64,000 nucleotides of DNA from Ectocarpus siliculosus. Lineage: Eukaryota; Sar; Phaeophyceae; Ectocarpales; Ectocarpaceae. Location: contig FN649739.1 of NCBI GenBank assembly GCA_000310025.1, positions 1,272,742-1,336,741 of the forward strand, in the 5' to 3' direction. A program made the position numbers and the translations under genes. Numbering within the stretch: position 1 is the first letter of the stretch; each line of letters opens with the position of its first letter. This document shows, in pieces, positions 1 through 25,254 of the stretch. Under the pieces are notes generated by a model, which searched no databases, was not told the origin of the DNA, and saw only the letters and a program-made list of their open reading frames with translations.

Positions 1-2532
1 CAACACTTTTCATGTCAGTTGCATGCCGATCCAGGCTAAATTTTCGTTTGGATTCTATTCTTTCAAGTGCTCGCGAAGCACCCCCCTTCCGTCAAGTTTT
101 GGAATACTTGAGAGTGAGCACTTGAGCAGTTGGTTCGTGCGAGATCGTTTGTGGTTGTTCCCTTGGCGATTTCGTGACGCCGTGTTACGGTCTTTTCAGT
201 GCGAATGGTTTGGTTGTTTATCGCACCACGTGTGCCTTTTCCCGATTTGTCCTCCGGCTCTGCCATCACCGACGACCACCCTGTTTCGCTTCCTAAATAT
301 CATATCGTTGTAGAGGTGGGTTGAGTTGCCGCATCTTTGATCCATCCGCAAACCCCTTCTTGGACAATATACAGCACCTCCGAGGTTTGCTTCTGTATCT
401 GCATCTACGACCACTCAAGGTGGCTTGTGTTACGGTATTTGGAACTGCCGGTGTGATGGCGCGGTACCACCATGGTTTGTTGGCGGTACCAGACGTTGAG
501 GTTTGATGTCATGGTGAGGTGCAGGACTTACTATTCCGAGTCATATGCCTTTCTATTCGGTGCGCAATTCGGTCTGGTGTGCGTTGGATTCCGGGCTGCA
601 TGGTGTACATGCAAGGAGAAAGTAAAATATTCACCAAGGAGAGCAACGAAAACCGCAACAACCTGCACCCTAGCTCCACACTGCCCTGGATGTTTCTAGC
701 GGAGAAGAAGAAATCATTTTACACATACCTCAGTGAAGAGGCTGTGTGTGATTTTACTCCTTCCACCGTTCGTTCCGAAGGAACGGATCTCCCTCACACC
801 CGTGGCTCGTTCTCGTTGCACATTCCTTGTGCTACTCAACGGCCCCGAAAATTAACGACAGACATACATGGACTGTTGCCTGAAGGATTCGAATCCTCTC
901 CTACGCGTCTCTAACCGTGTAGTACGGCCCCAACAACATGTTTCAATGTATTTTGGTATGGTAGCTTTTTCGACATTTCGGGGCTTGTGGTGTAATCGAT
1001 TTACCTACAAAGTATGGTTACGCGTCTGATGGCTTTGATTCAGTCCTCGAGGTGTGTAGTGCAGTCTAAGCCGGCGGACCCCGATGGTTCGTGCACAACA
1101 TTGCTGGTGGTGAAGCGTTTGAGCGACACGTCGGTTTGAACAAGTAGTGTCCTCGGGTCTTCTTCATGGCGTGGCGCCCGTCGGTGCATTCGACGTCTGG
1201 TTGCAGGGAATATGCAAACTATACCGCGGAAGGAGTGGGTTGATCGAACTGAACTTAAGTACTTGGTGTTTGTGCGGGCAGGACAATCATCGCGGGGCTC
1301 GGGGGCCTGTGGCCCTTCTTTCGGGCGCCGACATTCTCGCGTTGATGCCATGTGCGTTCTCCGGTCGAACTCAGGGAAGGCAGGGAAGGCGCATTGTCAC
1401 CCCCTATACTGCATGGGGAAGAGCCAGCTTGTCGTATACAACATGTTTCGATTGGGAGCTCGTTGGGGGTGATCTTGTCTCGCACTACCCTAGGCATCGC
1501 GAGTCCGTCCCAATGACGAAAGCCTACGCCAAATCCGGGATTCCCCCTGGGTCGCCCGTCGGCTTGATGTCTCCTACGTTCGCTATATCAGACCCCTCCC
1601 GCTGGCGCCAAGGGTAGTGCTTACCGGTTCGGTGCGATGGTGTCCAGAAATACAACTGCATCACGACACGCTGTCCCGAGGGAATGCAAGTACCGCGCAT
1701 TACGATCCCGGAAGGGGCACACCGTAGCACGCGGTCGGTTGCAGAGATGAACAGCTCAAGGCCATCGCTGTCGTGGGTTCGTGTGCGTTTGTTGCTGAAG
1801 AAATACGTGGAAAAAGTACATCCTGAACCTCGAGGTGGCAACGAAGCTGCTATCGCCTGCGTTGTGTAAACGATCCCAACCGAAAAAAAAAGGAATAGAA
1901 GACTCACCAACAACACCACCAAAACATGACGTTGTGCCAACTGGCTTCGAAAGCCACGAGATTCGGGGGGCCTACTGGTGTCACAAAACTCTCCGTGCTA
2001 GCGACACAGAATTTCTGTCGTTAAGTAAAAGGGGGAAAACATGCGGATATAGCTCCCCGCCAGATGGGTCAAGGAAGCATCCCGCTGTAAAATCGGACAG
2101 GAACAAATACCCTTTCACCGATAGACGCCTGCTCAAGCTGCGTAGCTTGGACGCATATCTTGCCGTGATTTAGGAACTCTGAACACGTTCGCAGCCTCAA
2201 CGCCAAACGATGCTTCCTGTATGTGATATGTGCGCCTCACGCTACAATACGACCAGCAGAGTAGCGCCACAAACTTACGAATGAAGACACGCCCTTCCAG
2301 ACTCCAAAATCTCCAAATGTTGGGAGTCAAGAACAATGACGAAAAGCTAGATGAGGGCTGACTGACCCCCCTTTTTGGTGAACAAAGACAACGAGGGAAC
2401 CAACGCATCTCTGGCTACTTTTGTGATACTCAACAGCTAATATACACAACAGCTTCAGGGCGGATATGTACACGATTTGGAAGCCGAACAGATGCTGCTC
2501 CTGCTGCGTGTCTCCCGGTGTTTTTAGAGGGT
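1..2532. other. 3' flank of the ammonium transporter, no gene recognised
   Basis: No exon with a recognisable protein family was found on either strand. The longest suggestive frame is a minus-strand ORF at 1524-1940 (138 residues) with a hydrophobic N-terminal stretch of about 25 residues. It has no family resemblance and no splice support, so it is not called as a gene. The first ~2.5 kb is treated as intergenic DNA downstream of the minus-strand transporter gene. Confidence 0.5.
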
Positions 2533-5500
2533 TTACGCGGCGGTGGTCCCCTTCATCATTTCTGGGTAGGTCTGGCCACCGTGCTTGGAGTCGTCCATGC
2601 CGATTTGCTGTCCGGAAAAGATGCAAGAGGGGACAGGGAAGGGCGGCAAGGGGGCGTGAGGGCCGATTGGGTGAATCGCAGGGTTTCCAGAAATGAGCAT
2701 GCTCGTGTGCTCTCAATTGGCGAGAAGACAACGGCGTAGATACCAAAGGGCAACGACAAGCAGCACAGACAGGGACGTCGCACCGATGACGACAGAGACG
2801 TTGCACCAATGACGCACAGCGCAGTCTAGGGCGCAGAGAACCACGAACATTGTTCCGCGAAGACCAGCATCATCACCTACAACACGATAACTGGCCGTGG
2901 GTCATGAGAAACAGAATAAACGGACTGACCTCCATCTCCTTGTCCACACGCATGCCGACGGTCATCTTGATTCCCATGAACAGGGCCGTGCAGGTAGCCA
3001 CGACCCATGCGGTGACCGCCAAGATGAACACAAAGTTGGCACCGACAGCATTTCCGGCACCGCCGTAGAAGGCACCGGCGCACTTGTCCGCGCGGTCGTA
3101 GTACGCCATGCCGTCTGAGATGTGGAGCGGAGGAAATGGGGTGGGGGTGGGGGGGTGGGGGGGGGTAAGTCGGATGGACGACGAAGCGTTGAAGCCAACA
3201 CATCTGGTGACCAAAGCGTACATTGGTAGCAACCGATGTCTCGTTGTCTAAGAAGGTTCATGACTGGGACCCTACCATGAAACACGACGAATGATAGTCA
3301 CTGTCAACCAGGGTATGTATATAGATCTATGGAGAAAGAAATGGACAACGCAGGTGGGGAGGAGTGAGGGCAAAGCGCTGGTTGGCTTCGCGAAAGTCGT
3401 GTTGAAGACTTCCACGAACGCGCCAAGAGCTTTCAAGGACGACAGAAATTCCACGGAAAATCGTCCCTCGACGTAGTCCACGGCTACTTCAATGCACTGC
3501 TTCAATGGACGCACAAAAAAGTTAATGAAAGCAATATTGCTCAACACAAGACTTCCATGGATCAAGCTATTTTAGTTGAAACGAGACTTCATGAAAGTTC
3601 AAGCTTCCATAGAAGTCGCACATAAACAATTGCTACAACAACTTCCATGGACGTTTTTTGTAACTCTCGTCTTTGGTTCTATGGAAGCCGGTCGAGTTCG
3701 AATTCCATCGACGCCACACACATTTGTCAAATAGTGTGGGGGCTTGAGGCAAGAGCACACTCACAGTTGTCCTTTGTCGCGAAGAGCGACGCGGCGAATA
3801 CACCCCACGCTCCGCAGAAGCAGTGGACGGGGATGGCGTCCACGACGTCGTCGATCTTGAGCATCACAAGCATCTTGGAGGAGTACGTGTACACGAAGCC
3901 GGAAATGATGCCGATCACCATCGCGCCCTCGGGCTCGCAGGTGGAGCAGCCCGCGGTGACGCCCACGAGACCTGCGAGGAGGCCGTTGTTGGCGGCCCCT
4001 CCGTCCCAGTGCCCGAGGTTGAACTTGCCGAGGAGGACGGTGGTGACGGCGCCGAAGGCAGCCGAGATTGTGGTGGTCACCATGGTCTTCGCGGCAACCC
4101 CGGCGAAGCCGACGATGTAAAGGGTGGACACGCCGTTGAACCCGTACCATCCGAACCAGAGGATGAGCGTGCCGAGCGACTGGAGCACCGCGGACTGCTG
4201 GGGGAGGGTGTTGGCGGTGCCGTCCTCGTTGAAGCGGCCGGTGCGGGGTCCCACGACGATGGCCGCGCAGAGTGCGGCGAGGCCGCCGGTCATGTGGACG
4301 ACGCCAGAACCGGCGAAGTCGATGACACCGCAGCCGAACAGGAGGTCGGTTTCACGCCAGGCGGATGCCCAACCGCCGGCCCAGCCCCAGTGCACGACGA
4401 CGGGGTAGATGAACGACGTCAGGATGACGGAGTAGATGATGTACGCGTTGAAGGACACGCGCTCGGCCACAGCCCCCGACACGATGGTGGCGGCGGTGGC
4501 GGCGAAGGCCCACTGGAACAGCCACGAGGCGTAACTGTAGCCGTTGGTGAGGGTGCCGTCGTCCGCCTCGAAGAGGGCGCCCTTGAGGTCGAAGTTGTTG
4601 GTGCCGATGAATTTTCCTGGAATTTCGTCGAACAGACGACGTTTGGAGTAGCGTGGAAGGCGGCACGCAGTTGTATCAATACCCCAACACGTAGCCAGGC
4701 GCATATCTAGTTTCTAGACTAAACACTGTAAATGCTGCAGAATATCCCTGCCATGAATTGCAAGTTGCATGCGATGAAGTAAAACCACTTCAACTTGCAC
4801 GTATTCAGGTCTGCTGCACGGCTGGCTGTGGTACGGTAAACGCTACCAGTTCTTCGAGCATGTTTCTCCATGGTCGTACAAAAGTATTCAAACGACACCA
4901 CCACTGGTAGATAGAATGGTAGACAATGCCTACATACGTACAAATTGATAGACTTTCGACAGCAGAAGTATCTACAGTACAAGTAGTACCACGGCGTCTC
5001 ACCGGAGGTATCTCCGAAGGCAACACCGTAGCCGAGCAGCCACCAGCAGATGGCGCCTAGGGAGGCATCGCCAATGTTCTTGATCAGGATGTTTTTGGTG
5101 TTCTTGATGGACACGGAACCGACCTACATGTATCGTTCGTATTCGTTTCGAGACCGAAACATCGGTGGCCGACGGGGGGTTGGGGAGGGAAGAGTTGTTG
5201 GGGAGAGACGTTAGAGGTTGACTGCTAGATACTTTAGCTGGAGGGCAGCACCGAGAGAAACCGGTCTGCAAGGCTCGCTTCTGCAGAGCCTACCGGGACT
5301 CGTTGGCTATTGATGCCTGTATTTATAGCAACCACTATGACTACTTACTGTGCCACTGTACAATAGGTTGGTTTATTATGATTTTGCCAAGCCAGGGGGC
5401 GTCCTGAGCCTCTCGATCAAGACAAAGCCGAGATGATCATCTCTTCCTGTCTCTGGCCCACGTGGTGCCCGTCGTAGCTAGACTATACAGTCCAGGCCTT

Positions 5501-7274
5501 ACACACTAACTACGTGCGTCGTCGTCAAGTAATGAAACCAACGCGAGGTTATCCGTAAAAACAAAGGCCGCGTCACGACTACTGCGATTTTCGCTTGCAT
5601 CGCAAAAAAAGGGGGGGAGGGGTGCAGCGCCCGCAAACAATGAGGTCGAACAGTCCTACCGCGTGAACAGACCGACAAGGAGTGCTTGGTCCGAAGGAGG
5701 TAACAAATATACAAATAAATATTGCTGTGTGATGCTCGGGAAACCGTGGAAATACAGGTAGCTTTGTCCGACGCTATGAATTTGCTACTGTAATAATCTA
5801 TCTTATACTATTTTCTTGTAGATAAAGATGGATTCGTTGGGAGTTTTTTTTTTTTTTTAACAGTAGTAACAACAGCAGCGTCGTTCCTCCGGAAGTCACT
5901 TCCAGTGAATGCAAAGTACAAGCGTTTTTCCCCTCACCTCGAGCATGGCGAAACCGGTCTGCATGACTGTCATGGCCGACAAGAGACACGGCAATCAATC
6001 GCGGTGGCGCAGAGGTAGTAGCAGCATCCGGCAGGTCGCAGACAAGAGCGAACGAGGGAGAGAGGCGGGGGCATATGAGAAACACTCCAGTCCAACGATT
6101 CCCTGCTGGTCCGCCCTCTGCCTGCGCCAAGATGATGCGATCGATCGCGTCCGTCCCCGTGACACGACAAGAAAAAATATTTACACTACACTACGGTAAT
6201 AATGTGGTATTTCTCGCATCTTCGGCTGGGTACGGTCACACAGACAGCAGTTTCTTCACCACACGAATGAGATTTAGGGCGATAGCAACCTCGTGCTGTC
6301 GCTTGTCCGGAAGGCAACTCGATTTATCGAAAGATTAAGGCATTCGATGGTGTAGGGGTATTGAACGGCCGGAGGAAGCAAGGAGGTGAACCACTTACAG
6401 TAGAAAACTAAGTGTTTTGCAGTTCGAGACTATGCATCTGCCTCCCTTCGTGTGCTCATTGCACCATGTGCCAGCTTCTATCCGGGCGCTTTCGCCGGTC
6501 ACGCTCAGACCGAAAACGACTCTAAGACGACGACAACTGCGAGCGCGCCCTGGTAGGAGACTGACAAATCTATCCGTCCCTACCTACGTCGTACATTTTG
6601 GCGGCACGAACAAATTCACCCCTCCCTACCTGTCCCTACAGCAAAAAACTACACATCACATATCACGTGCTGCAGGGATTGTAGGTGTACCTCCTTGGGC
6701 TTGTGTACCCTTTTCTTGCTAATAGTGTGCGTGTTCTTTAGATCTTCTGATGGCTTTAGCATTTTTGTGGCCACGGGCCGAGTCTTTGCTAGATTTTGGG
6801 ATTAGCAACTGACACGAGTTTAATGTGAAGAAAAACAACAACAACAACAATCATATGCAGCAGTAGATGCATACCCCGCGAATTTCGTCTATCAAAAAAA
6901 GTTCTCCTTTGAAAAGAGCAACTCTCTCGTGCTGTACACACGCAAAGCTCGAGGGGAACAGCGGCCGCAGCAGTGGCAGCACAAGGGCGAGCTGTGGGCG
7001 TATACGTGCCACCAAAGAAAGCAGGTTCCGCGGCGGTGTGAGGACGCGCCCTCTTCGCGTACAAAACAAATGAAATGGAATAATGAGCCAGCGCTTCAGT
7101 TCTCGTTCTCAACCAATGCCCAATAAGGAAGACATCAATCAACTCACAGAAAACGAGGATGGCGCCAAACATCAGCCAGAAGATATCCATGTCATCCGAC
7201 ACCGTCTTGACATCGCCGATAGTTGCCGGCAGCGTCGTGTCCGTGGACGAGAACGCCATGGGGGTGAACGCCAT
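2533..7274 (-). CDS. AMT1: Ammonium transporter (AMT/MEP/Rh family), 6 exons
   Basis: Predicted plasma-membrane channel that takes up ammonium for nitrogen assimilation. Exons on the minus strand: 7274-7148, 5966-5938, 5123-5003, 4616-3765, 3114-2930, 2607-2533. All introns are GT-AG, the phases match, and the joined frame gives 462 residues, normal for eukaryotic AMTs. Family hallmarks are FMQTGFAMLEVGSV at residues 43-56, HWGWAGGW near 168, the signature DFAGSGVVHMTGG with the first pore histidine near residue 200, and DAIPVHCFCGAWG with the second near 357. The tail HGGQTYPE is typical of AMT C-termini. About eleven hydrophobic segments are visible. The start is the first in-frame ATG before the first membrane segment. 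Exon 2 is only 29 nt but is required to restore the first transmembrane region. The gene is followed in tandem on the same strand by KRR1 upstream, 2.6 kb away. Family assignment is certain; subfamily AMT1 is inferred. Confidence 0.95.
5770..5839 (+). repeat. Short dispersed repeat, copy 1 (AMT intron 2)
   Basis: A segment of about 70 bp beginning GACGCTATGAATT and ending AGATGGATTCGTTG recurs in diverged form at 7677-7734, upstream of the AMT start. Both copies are preceded by a TACAG-containing stretch and followed by an A/T homopolymer. They probably belong to a short, non-coding interspersed repeat. No terminal duplications could be defined. Confidence 0.5.
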
Positions 7275-9888
7275 GGTCGTGGTCGTGGTTGTGTCGAACT
7301 GACCCTCTCAGCTGATGTTTACTGGTGATAATGATGTCTTGTCGAGGAAGATTTGGGAATGAACGAATGCGGTGGCGGATCGGGCCCACCGCCAGCATCA
7401 TCTCGCACCGCAGCGTGGAAGTACGATACAGACCACCACGAAACGGATTGTTATTGACGTGTCGTTCCTCCCCCCGCGCCCCCTGTTTTTTGGTTCGTCT
7501 TGTTACACTTGTGCGGACCATCGAACAAAAGTGTGCCTACCTGTAGTACTGCTGTGAACTTGAGAAAAAGAATGTACTTCTGAAAATCGCACGGTGATGT
7601 TATTTCGACCGCCGACCGCCCTTTGAGCTTTTCTCGAACACTTCGCACTTGCCCTGGCTACAGTCAGGTACTTCCTGACGCTATGAATTCATTGCTAATC
7701 TGTCTCAGACTCTATGATAGAGATGGATTCGTTGTGTCATATTAAGAAAAGAAGAAAAAAAAAATTCCAAAGCTTGGAATCCGATCCAATGACTGAAACG
7801 AGGCGACGCCCTCCCGAAGAATCGATACACGTGGTGGTTTGAATCCTCGCTTGGAAAATACACGCGGTGTTCTTATTTTAGAAGTTAGCTGTAGAACTGC
7901 AGTGTACATACGTACCGCTGTTGTAGTAGTGTCACATCACAGCAGTCCTGGCGCCCCCCGCCGCACTCCCCACGCGCGCAGTGGTATCTATTTCTCTGTC
8001 GATCCTCAAAGACAGGTTCCCCAGCCAAAAACCAAATTGAGCAAAGAAGAACATAATGACTTTGAGGCATTGTGTATTCAACCGCACGACAGCAAGCAGT
8101 ATGTATGTAGACTACGACTGACTGACTAACGTGTTTTCATGGTCAACCAATTATTATTATATAGCGCGGTCGATGCTCACAAGAAAAAAACACACGCTTC
8201 TTGTTCACTCTTCGAAAACGTCGTCTATTGTAGACGGTCGGTGCGTTAGATCCCGGTGAAAGTACAAGAAGATATGCTACAGACAGTAGTGACAACCGCT
8301 TACTCAGCTTCATCAGCGACGACTCCTACAATACTGGCTTTATTTAGGTGAGCTACGCCACACTGGGGTAACAGAGAAAAAATAAACTTAAGTCTAGTTG
8401 GCGAAACGAAAGCTGCCCACGCACTCACGACAATGCCTCCACCTTTTGAAAACACAAAAAAAACGGATACTTTTTTGGTTGGGGATATCTTCGTCCCGTC
8501 GATCTTCAGTGTCCAATGGCGCCCGCTCTGAAACGGAGCACGTCACATGACATAATGAGCGCTCCACCAGCACAACAATCTGCGCGTTGTTTGAGCGTCG
8601 TTTGAGAATGCTCGAAAGCACAGCAAATATGCACAGCCTCTCCTTGCTTCTTCGGGCATATCTTCTTTGTCGCCGTGTGTCTCCTGTATGCTGCTTGCTC
8701 TGCAACGGAGGGGCAACCACAACAACAGCTCATTGCTGTACCAGCAGAACAGTCTGTTGAGGACTGCTGTATGCATACGAGCGCCATACCATCATTCGGA
8801 TGTGCCGCGGGCAATCAATCGCCTTCGGTGGTATTGATGTCCGGCAGGCAACAACAACAACAAACTCTCGTTCGCCCTGCAGTCATTCACTTCACGGGGG
8901 AGACCTAACGCCAAAGGGTTGTACAAAAAATATGCGTCAGAAGATGCCAGCGTTGTGGATTCCCCTCCCCTTTATAAAAGGATGCAAATCTCCCAAATCT
9001 CCCAACGTCTGTCGAAAAAAAAACTCCCAAATCTCCCAAAACTCCCCACGTCTGTCGAGGACTGCTCCCTCTTTTCACAGCGTGAGCGACAAGCAAGCAA
9101 GGCCTGCACCCTTTGCCATCGCAATACTTCGTTCTTCGTGACGACCTAAACTAGCTCCAACCGGGAGGGAGGGGCATAGAATCTTCTTCCGGCGACCTCC
9201 TATCCCGTCTCCGCACCCCATCCCCCCAGAACGGCCTGGCGACAGACCATACGCTTGCCATCTTCTTACCGAAACCTTTGCGAGGGAAAAGGCCTGCGCG
9301 CAGGGGGTGCATGGAGCCCCGACACATGAGCCAACCAAAACAATAGCCAACCCCGCCAGTTCACGCACTGAGAGCAGGCCGCAAGCATTCTCTCGCTGTG
9401 GAACACGGAGACGTGTCCACCGACCACGGGGGAGCAAACGAGTGATCGCCGCCGACAACAACCACTTGCGCCCCCAAGTCTTTACGAGAAAACCCAAGCC
9501 CACCAAGACCGTCCTACTGTAACAACGAGTCAGGCCCACCCTAACATTTCCGGGCAGAACACTATACTGTACCTGCTTGCCCCGGCTCACACGCAACTCG
9601 CCACACACGCTACGCTTTAAACGCAGCACTTGGCCTAAAAAACAAAACGTGCGCCACCCACGAGACTGCTGTCTTACGAGCGCTTGCGAGTGCCGCAGAC
9701 AGACGACATGCTCGCCGACCACTCACCGAAACCCGGCGCAGCCTTCTCTAGGACAACCGACACGTGCGGACCCGGATACTGCTGTCCTACAGCTGCCAAC
9801 CACTTGAGAAAGTCGAAGATAATGCTCGCGCTCACCCGGCATTCCAAATGCTCACACTGACCCGTCAGTCCAAAGCCAACTTTTACAA
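7275..9888. other. Intergenic region between KRR1 and AMT
   Basis: This 2.6-kb stretch separates the KRR1 stop codon from the AMT start and must carry the AMT promoter and the KRR1 3' end. The only structures seen are the diverged short repeat at 7677-7734 and a C/A-rich stretch at 8980-9060 in which a CTCCCAAATCTCCCAA-like phrase and a CGTCTGTCG phrase each occur twice. A 215-residue minus-strand ORF at 9075-9722 lacks any family resemblance. Confidence 0.5.
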
Positions 9889-21583
<11,695 letters not shown>

Positions 21584-21885
21584 GGCTACTCTGTGATGGG
21601 TGGACTCAGTGCAAGAGAACAGAGGGCAGCGGCAAGCCGGAGGGCTCGGCTCCGTCAATGGCTACGAGGCCCCGCCGTGGCCGCATTGGTCTGAGGGGGT
21701 TTCCAAAGGTTCTCCGTTGGCTTGCGTGTTGCTATTCGGGACAACTCACCGCTCAGCAGAGGTTCAACATCCCGCAGTTTTTTCAGAGAAAGAGCCGGTG
21801 AACGGCTTCTCCCGCGCGCCCCTCGCCCCTTGGACGCTGTTTATTCTTTACAACCAGTTGCAATCGTGAGCGCCCAAGTGTCACC
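21584..21885. promoter_or_regulatory. Divergent intergenic region KRR1 / small Cys-His gene
   Basis: About 300 bp separate the KRR1 start (minus) from the Cys/His-protein start (plus). The arrangement implies a shared promoter. No TATA box or other defined element was identified. Confidence 0.35.
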
Positions 21886-22314
21886 ATGTCACACCAAGGA
21901 GAGGCGGGGTATCAGCAACTCGTGTGCAATTCGAATCATGAGTATTGCGAGCAGTGCGACAGCAAGATCTATCCCCGTGAGACCTTCCAGGCCATCAGAC
22001 CGCCTCCCCCCAATGGCCCACTGACTGAGGGCTGGTCGGACCGACGCTGTTACCCGCATTGCGAGCAAGCTGCCAAGGACCGTGCCGCCAGGACGATCCC
22101 CCATCCAGATGTGGTTATCTCCCCCCACACCGAAAATTTCCGAAGTAGATACCCCAGCAACTGGTGTTTCGTGTGCCAGCGTGGGATAAGGTTGGGCGAC
22201 TGGGTGACTGCGACAAGGCGCGATGGGCCCAGGGGCCAATACCAGCGACCATGGCACGACATGCACCATGTTAGCTGCCCCCCCGTTGTTTCCCCTTCGA
22301 GATCCGCGAGGTAG
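21886..22314 (+). CDS. Small Cys/His protein with paired zinc-finger-like modules (paralogue 1)
   Basis: A single-exon frame of 142 residues. Module 1 is C21-x2-C24 ... C55-Y-P-H-C59. Module 2 is C94-x2-C97-x30-H128-x2-C131 with the phrase WHDMHH just before the last ligands. The spacing of module 2 equals that of PARP-type zinc fingers (C-x2-C-x28-30-H-x2-C), but similarity beyond the ligands is too weak to assign the family. A second gene at 35342-35761 shares the order CxxC ... CYPxC-xQAAK ... CxxC ... WHD..HHxSC, so conservation of this pattern supports coding. Binding of zinc, and perhaps DNA or RNA, is inferred. The start is the first ATG of the frame. It is divergent from KRR1. Confidence 0.7.
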   Translation: MSHQGEAGYQQLVCNSNHEYCEQCDSKIYPRETFQAIRPPPPNGPLTEGWSDRRCYPHCEQAAKDRAARTIPHPDVVISPHTENFRSRYPSNWCFVCQRGIRLGDWVTATRRDGPRGQYQRPWHDMHHVSCPPVVSPSRSAR

Positions 22315-25254
22315 GGCATGTTTCGCGTTCGTCGGATCGGGTGATATGTTACTGTGTTCACAACCAGCAGGTGTACATGTAGACCATACATGGGACCCCG
22401 TGTTGCAAGTATAACTGCTAAGCGATTTCCTGGCGATTTCTTACTGGTACAATTGTATGTAGCACCTGGAAGAAAAAAAAAAGATAAAGTTCCAGGCTTT
22501 CTCTCGCGGCTCTTTCTCCGCGAAACTGTTGATATCTCGACGACCAGGACGTCGATTCACAAGCAGATTTGTGCAGAAGATGAGCAGAAAGCAGGACAAC
22601 TTTCGAGCTGTCTTCACCTTCAATAACTGTCCCTATGTTCCCTCTAGTCTAGATGCTGTTTGTGGCAATGCGCAACAAACTCAGCACCTAGACTATGTAT
22701 TATCACTCAAATCTACAAGTGCGCCATGTAGGTCGATCTACATATGCATATCAGCAAGTACACCGCCCCTCGCAAAAGCAAGGAAGGCCAGCATTAGTCA
22801 AGGGCAGCAGCAACAGCGGTGATTGTAGCAGCAAATAAATGTGTAGGGTGAAGTCCGTGCTGTCATGAGATCGATGAGATTCCACGCTTGCTTGGGTGGT
22901 GTAAAAGATACGATGTCGTCGCCGCCCGTGCATAATTCCCGACGGCATTCAAAGCGTCTGGCTCTCGCTTTTACTCCGCGCAGTCATGCCGCACCACGCC
23001 ACCATAAACAACAACAGCAGGAAGAGTACAATTGTAAACGTGCTGCAGTCTATAGATGTGAAATGCCACAGGTCCGCGCTTGTGATGCGTGCAAGAGATG
23101 AAGATCCCTTGCCATCCTGCTGCGGTACATGTCCGCGAGATCGCAACGAACGCAAAGATAAAGCGTATCTCTTTCTCTCTGTACAGCAGTCCTTCCACAC
23201 CAGCCACACCAACAAAAACAACCGCCAACAGGAGGGATGTATAATAGAGTGATCCTGCGCCAGTATGCCAGCCTCTCTTGTTGCTGTGCGTTGGGTTTGC
23301 GTCGGGTGATCATGAACAAAAGTTGCCGCTTCGACGGCTAGCTGCTCAATGTTTTTGCTACTGCTTCCGTGCCGTCAACTGGAGGAACAGCAGCAGCAGC
23401 AGCAGCAGCAATAAGAATAGCGCGGACATGTTGCCTCTATGTCCCACAAGCCCCTCCCCCTCTGTGTGCTGCGTGCTGCATGCTGTGTAGGCTGTGTGGG
23501 CTGTGTGTTGCCGAGACGGCAGTGATGTGGACCTCTGCGGTGCCCCTTTTCCAACGTGTCGCCAAATACCGACGGGAGGCGCTCCCAAGAAAAAATCGCC
23601 TCTCCTGCACCTGCCCCATACCTTGAACCATGGTATACAACAAACAGCGCGGTTCTGCCACTTCCCACGACAATATCAAAGCATTGGAAACCCTGCCAAA
23701 AGGACGGCCGACTCGCTCGCGTAAATTGCCGACTGAGCACATGACCTACGATGGTGTAGTCAACCAAGTAGCTATCGCACGGAAATGAGCAACCTACCAT
23801 TCATTGCCCTGTTTGGTTCTTTTTCGTGCACGTTTGAACCCTCTTTTTTCTCCCCGAGAAAGAACACAACAAATGCATCTCTTCCACAGATAAGAGTCCC
23901 ACGGGTAGATTAACCATGAAATTTGTAGTGTTGATGGTGGCCAATTTATTTTTCACGGTTCCCCGAGCAGCACACGAAGATATCTCCCCCGTGGGTAACA
24001 GGCTCGACAACGAAAGTTAGGTGGCTATCTGGTGTATCTAACTGTATGTTATGCTGGGGAGGTGTAGAAGAGTGTGTGGGGAGGATGTTGGGCGGCGGGT
24101 ATTCTATTGGTGGTACCCATGGTTGAATGTCCACAAGAGTACCCATGTTTGTGTGTCATTTGCACCGTTATTTCTTCACAGAATAATAGTGATAAATTCG
24201 GGCCGTTGCGTGTCTACTTCAAGATGTAACCGAGCTTGATCGTTGCGTCTAATACAAACACGCAGCAGTGGAGTCAAACCAGCAATGAGGAGTAACATTG
24301 CGATTGTGGTACGAGAGAACTGGAGTAACAATAATAACAGTGGTTCTCCACCTTCACATTATGGTTTTTGCGAACGAATCTTGTGCATAGCCGTACAGAT
24401 AGGTATTGTCTAAACATAGATCGATTCGCACATAGGCAATAGAAAAGCGTTTCTGTAGCCCCCGCAAGAAGCGCCTTGTCTTCATATGAAGTAGAAAAAT
24501 AGCCCGGCCCGTAGCCCCGACCTCAACTGAAGCCCTTTTCTTGTTGTCCAGCGGACTCAAAAAAGGAAGCGCCGTCTAACGAGAGAACTGAAAAAAAAAA
24601 GTTTTGCAGGCCAGGAAAATATTAAAACCCTTATGTATGACTGAGTAAATCTGAATTTGGTTTGGCCTCCTCCTCCAGAACTGGCTTGGATGACAAAATA
24701 AATGCCCCAACGTGTGACATGGGTATGCAGACAGAGTATGTGTCGGAATCGGCCTGTTCCAACACGATGCAGGGGCCCCAAAGGTTGACTTGGAGTGGAG
24801 TTACTGCAATCTGATCGGAATGTCAAATTGTCTGGTTTGACAATTGTTGTGTTGTCCATCTGTCTGATATGTGTATGTTTGCTCCATGCACTGGTGATCT
24901 GAAGGACTTAACGATATTTGTTAGGGCAAGCCGACTCGTCGTCGGTGTTGCTAGTAGTCCCAAGCTCGATGTTGCTCTAGCGTACAAGTAAGTCTTGAGA
25001 GAGCCGAAACGGGGAGCGAGGAGAGGGAACCCCCGGTATGGAAGACGTGACGCAGGACACCCCATTCGCCACCGAATTAAACCCACAAACGACCGACGTC
25101 AAACAAGCGTCAACAGAACGGAGGGGGGCAAGACTCATGCGCCAGGAACGGGGCCCCGTAGTGTCCAACTCACGCAAGGCTAATATATCTACACTATGTA
25201 TCACAAGGAGAGAGCACATTCAGACGGCAAGATCGGGAAGTGGCGGCGATGCAT
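22315..25254. other. Non-coding stretch, no gene recognised
   Basis: Nearly 3 kb in which no recognisable exon was found on either strand. Visible features are a (CAG)n microsatellite at 23388-23410 and AT-rich stretches. ORFs here are short and lack family resemblance. Confidence 0.45.
23388..23410 (+). repeat. (CAG)n microsatellite
   Basis: About eight uninterrupted CAG units in a region without a recognised gene. Confidence 0.9.

Noticed and set aside
1524-1940. 138-residue minus-strand ORF with hydrophobic N-terminus
   Set aside because: No other evidence than length; kept only as a remark.
3823-4710. 295-residue plus-strand ORF
   Set aside because: Antisense shadow of the large AMT exon; Glu/Gly/Val-rich composition is that of a complement frame.
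9075-9722. 215-residue minus-strand ORF between KRR1 and AMT
   Set aside because: No family resemblance, no splice support, Arg/Ser/Leu-rich composition expected by chance.
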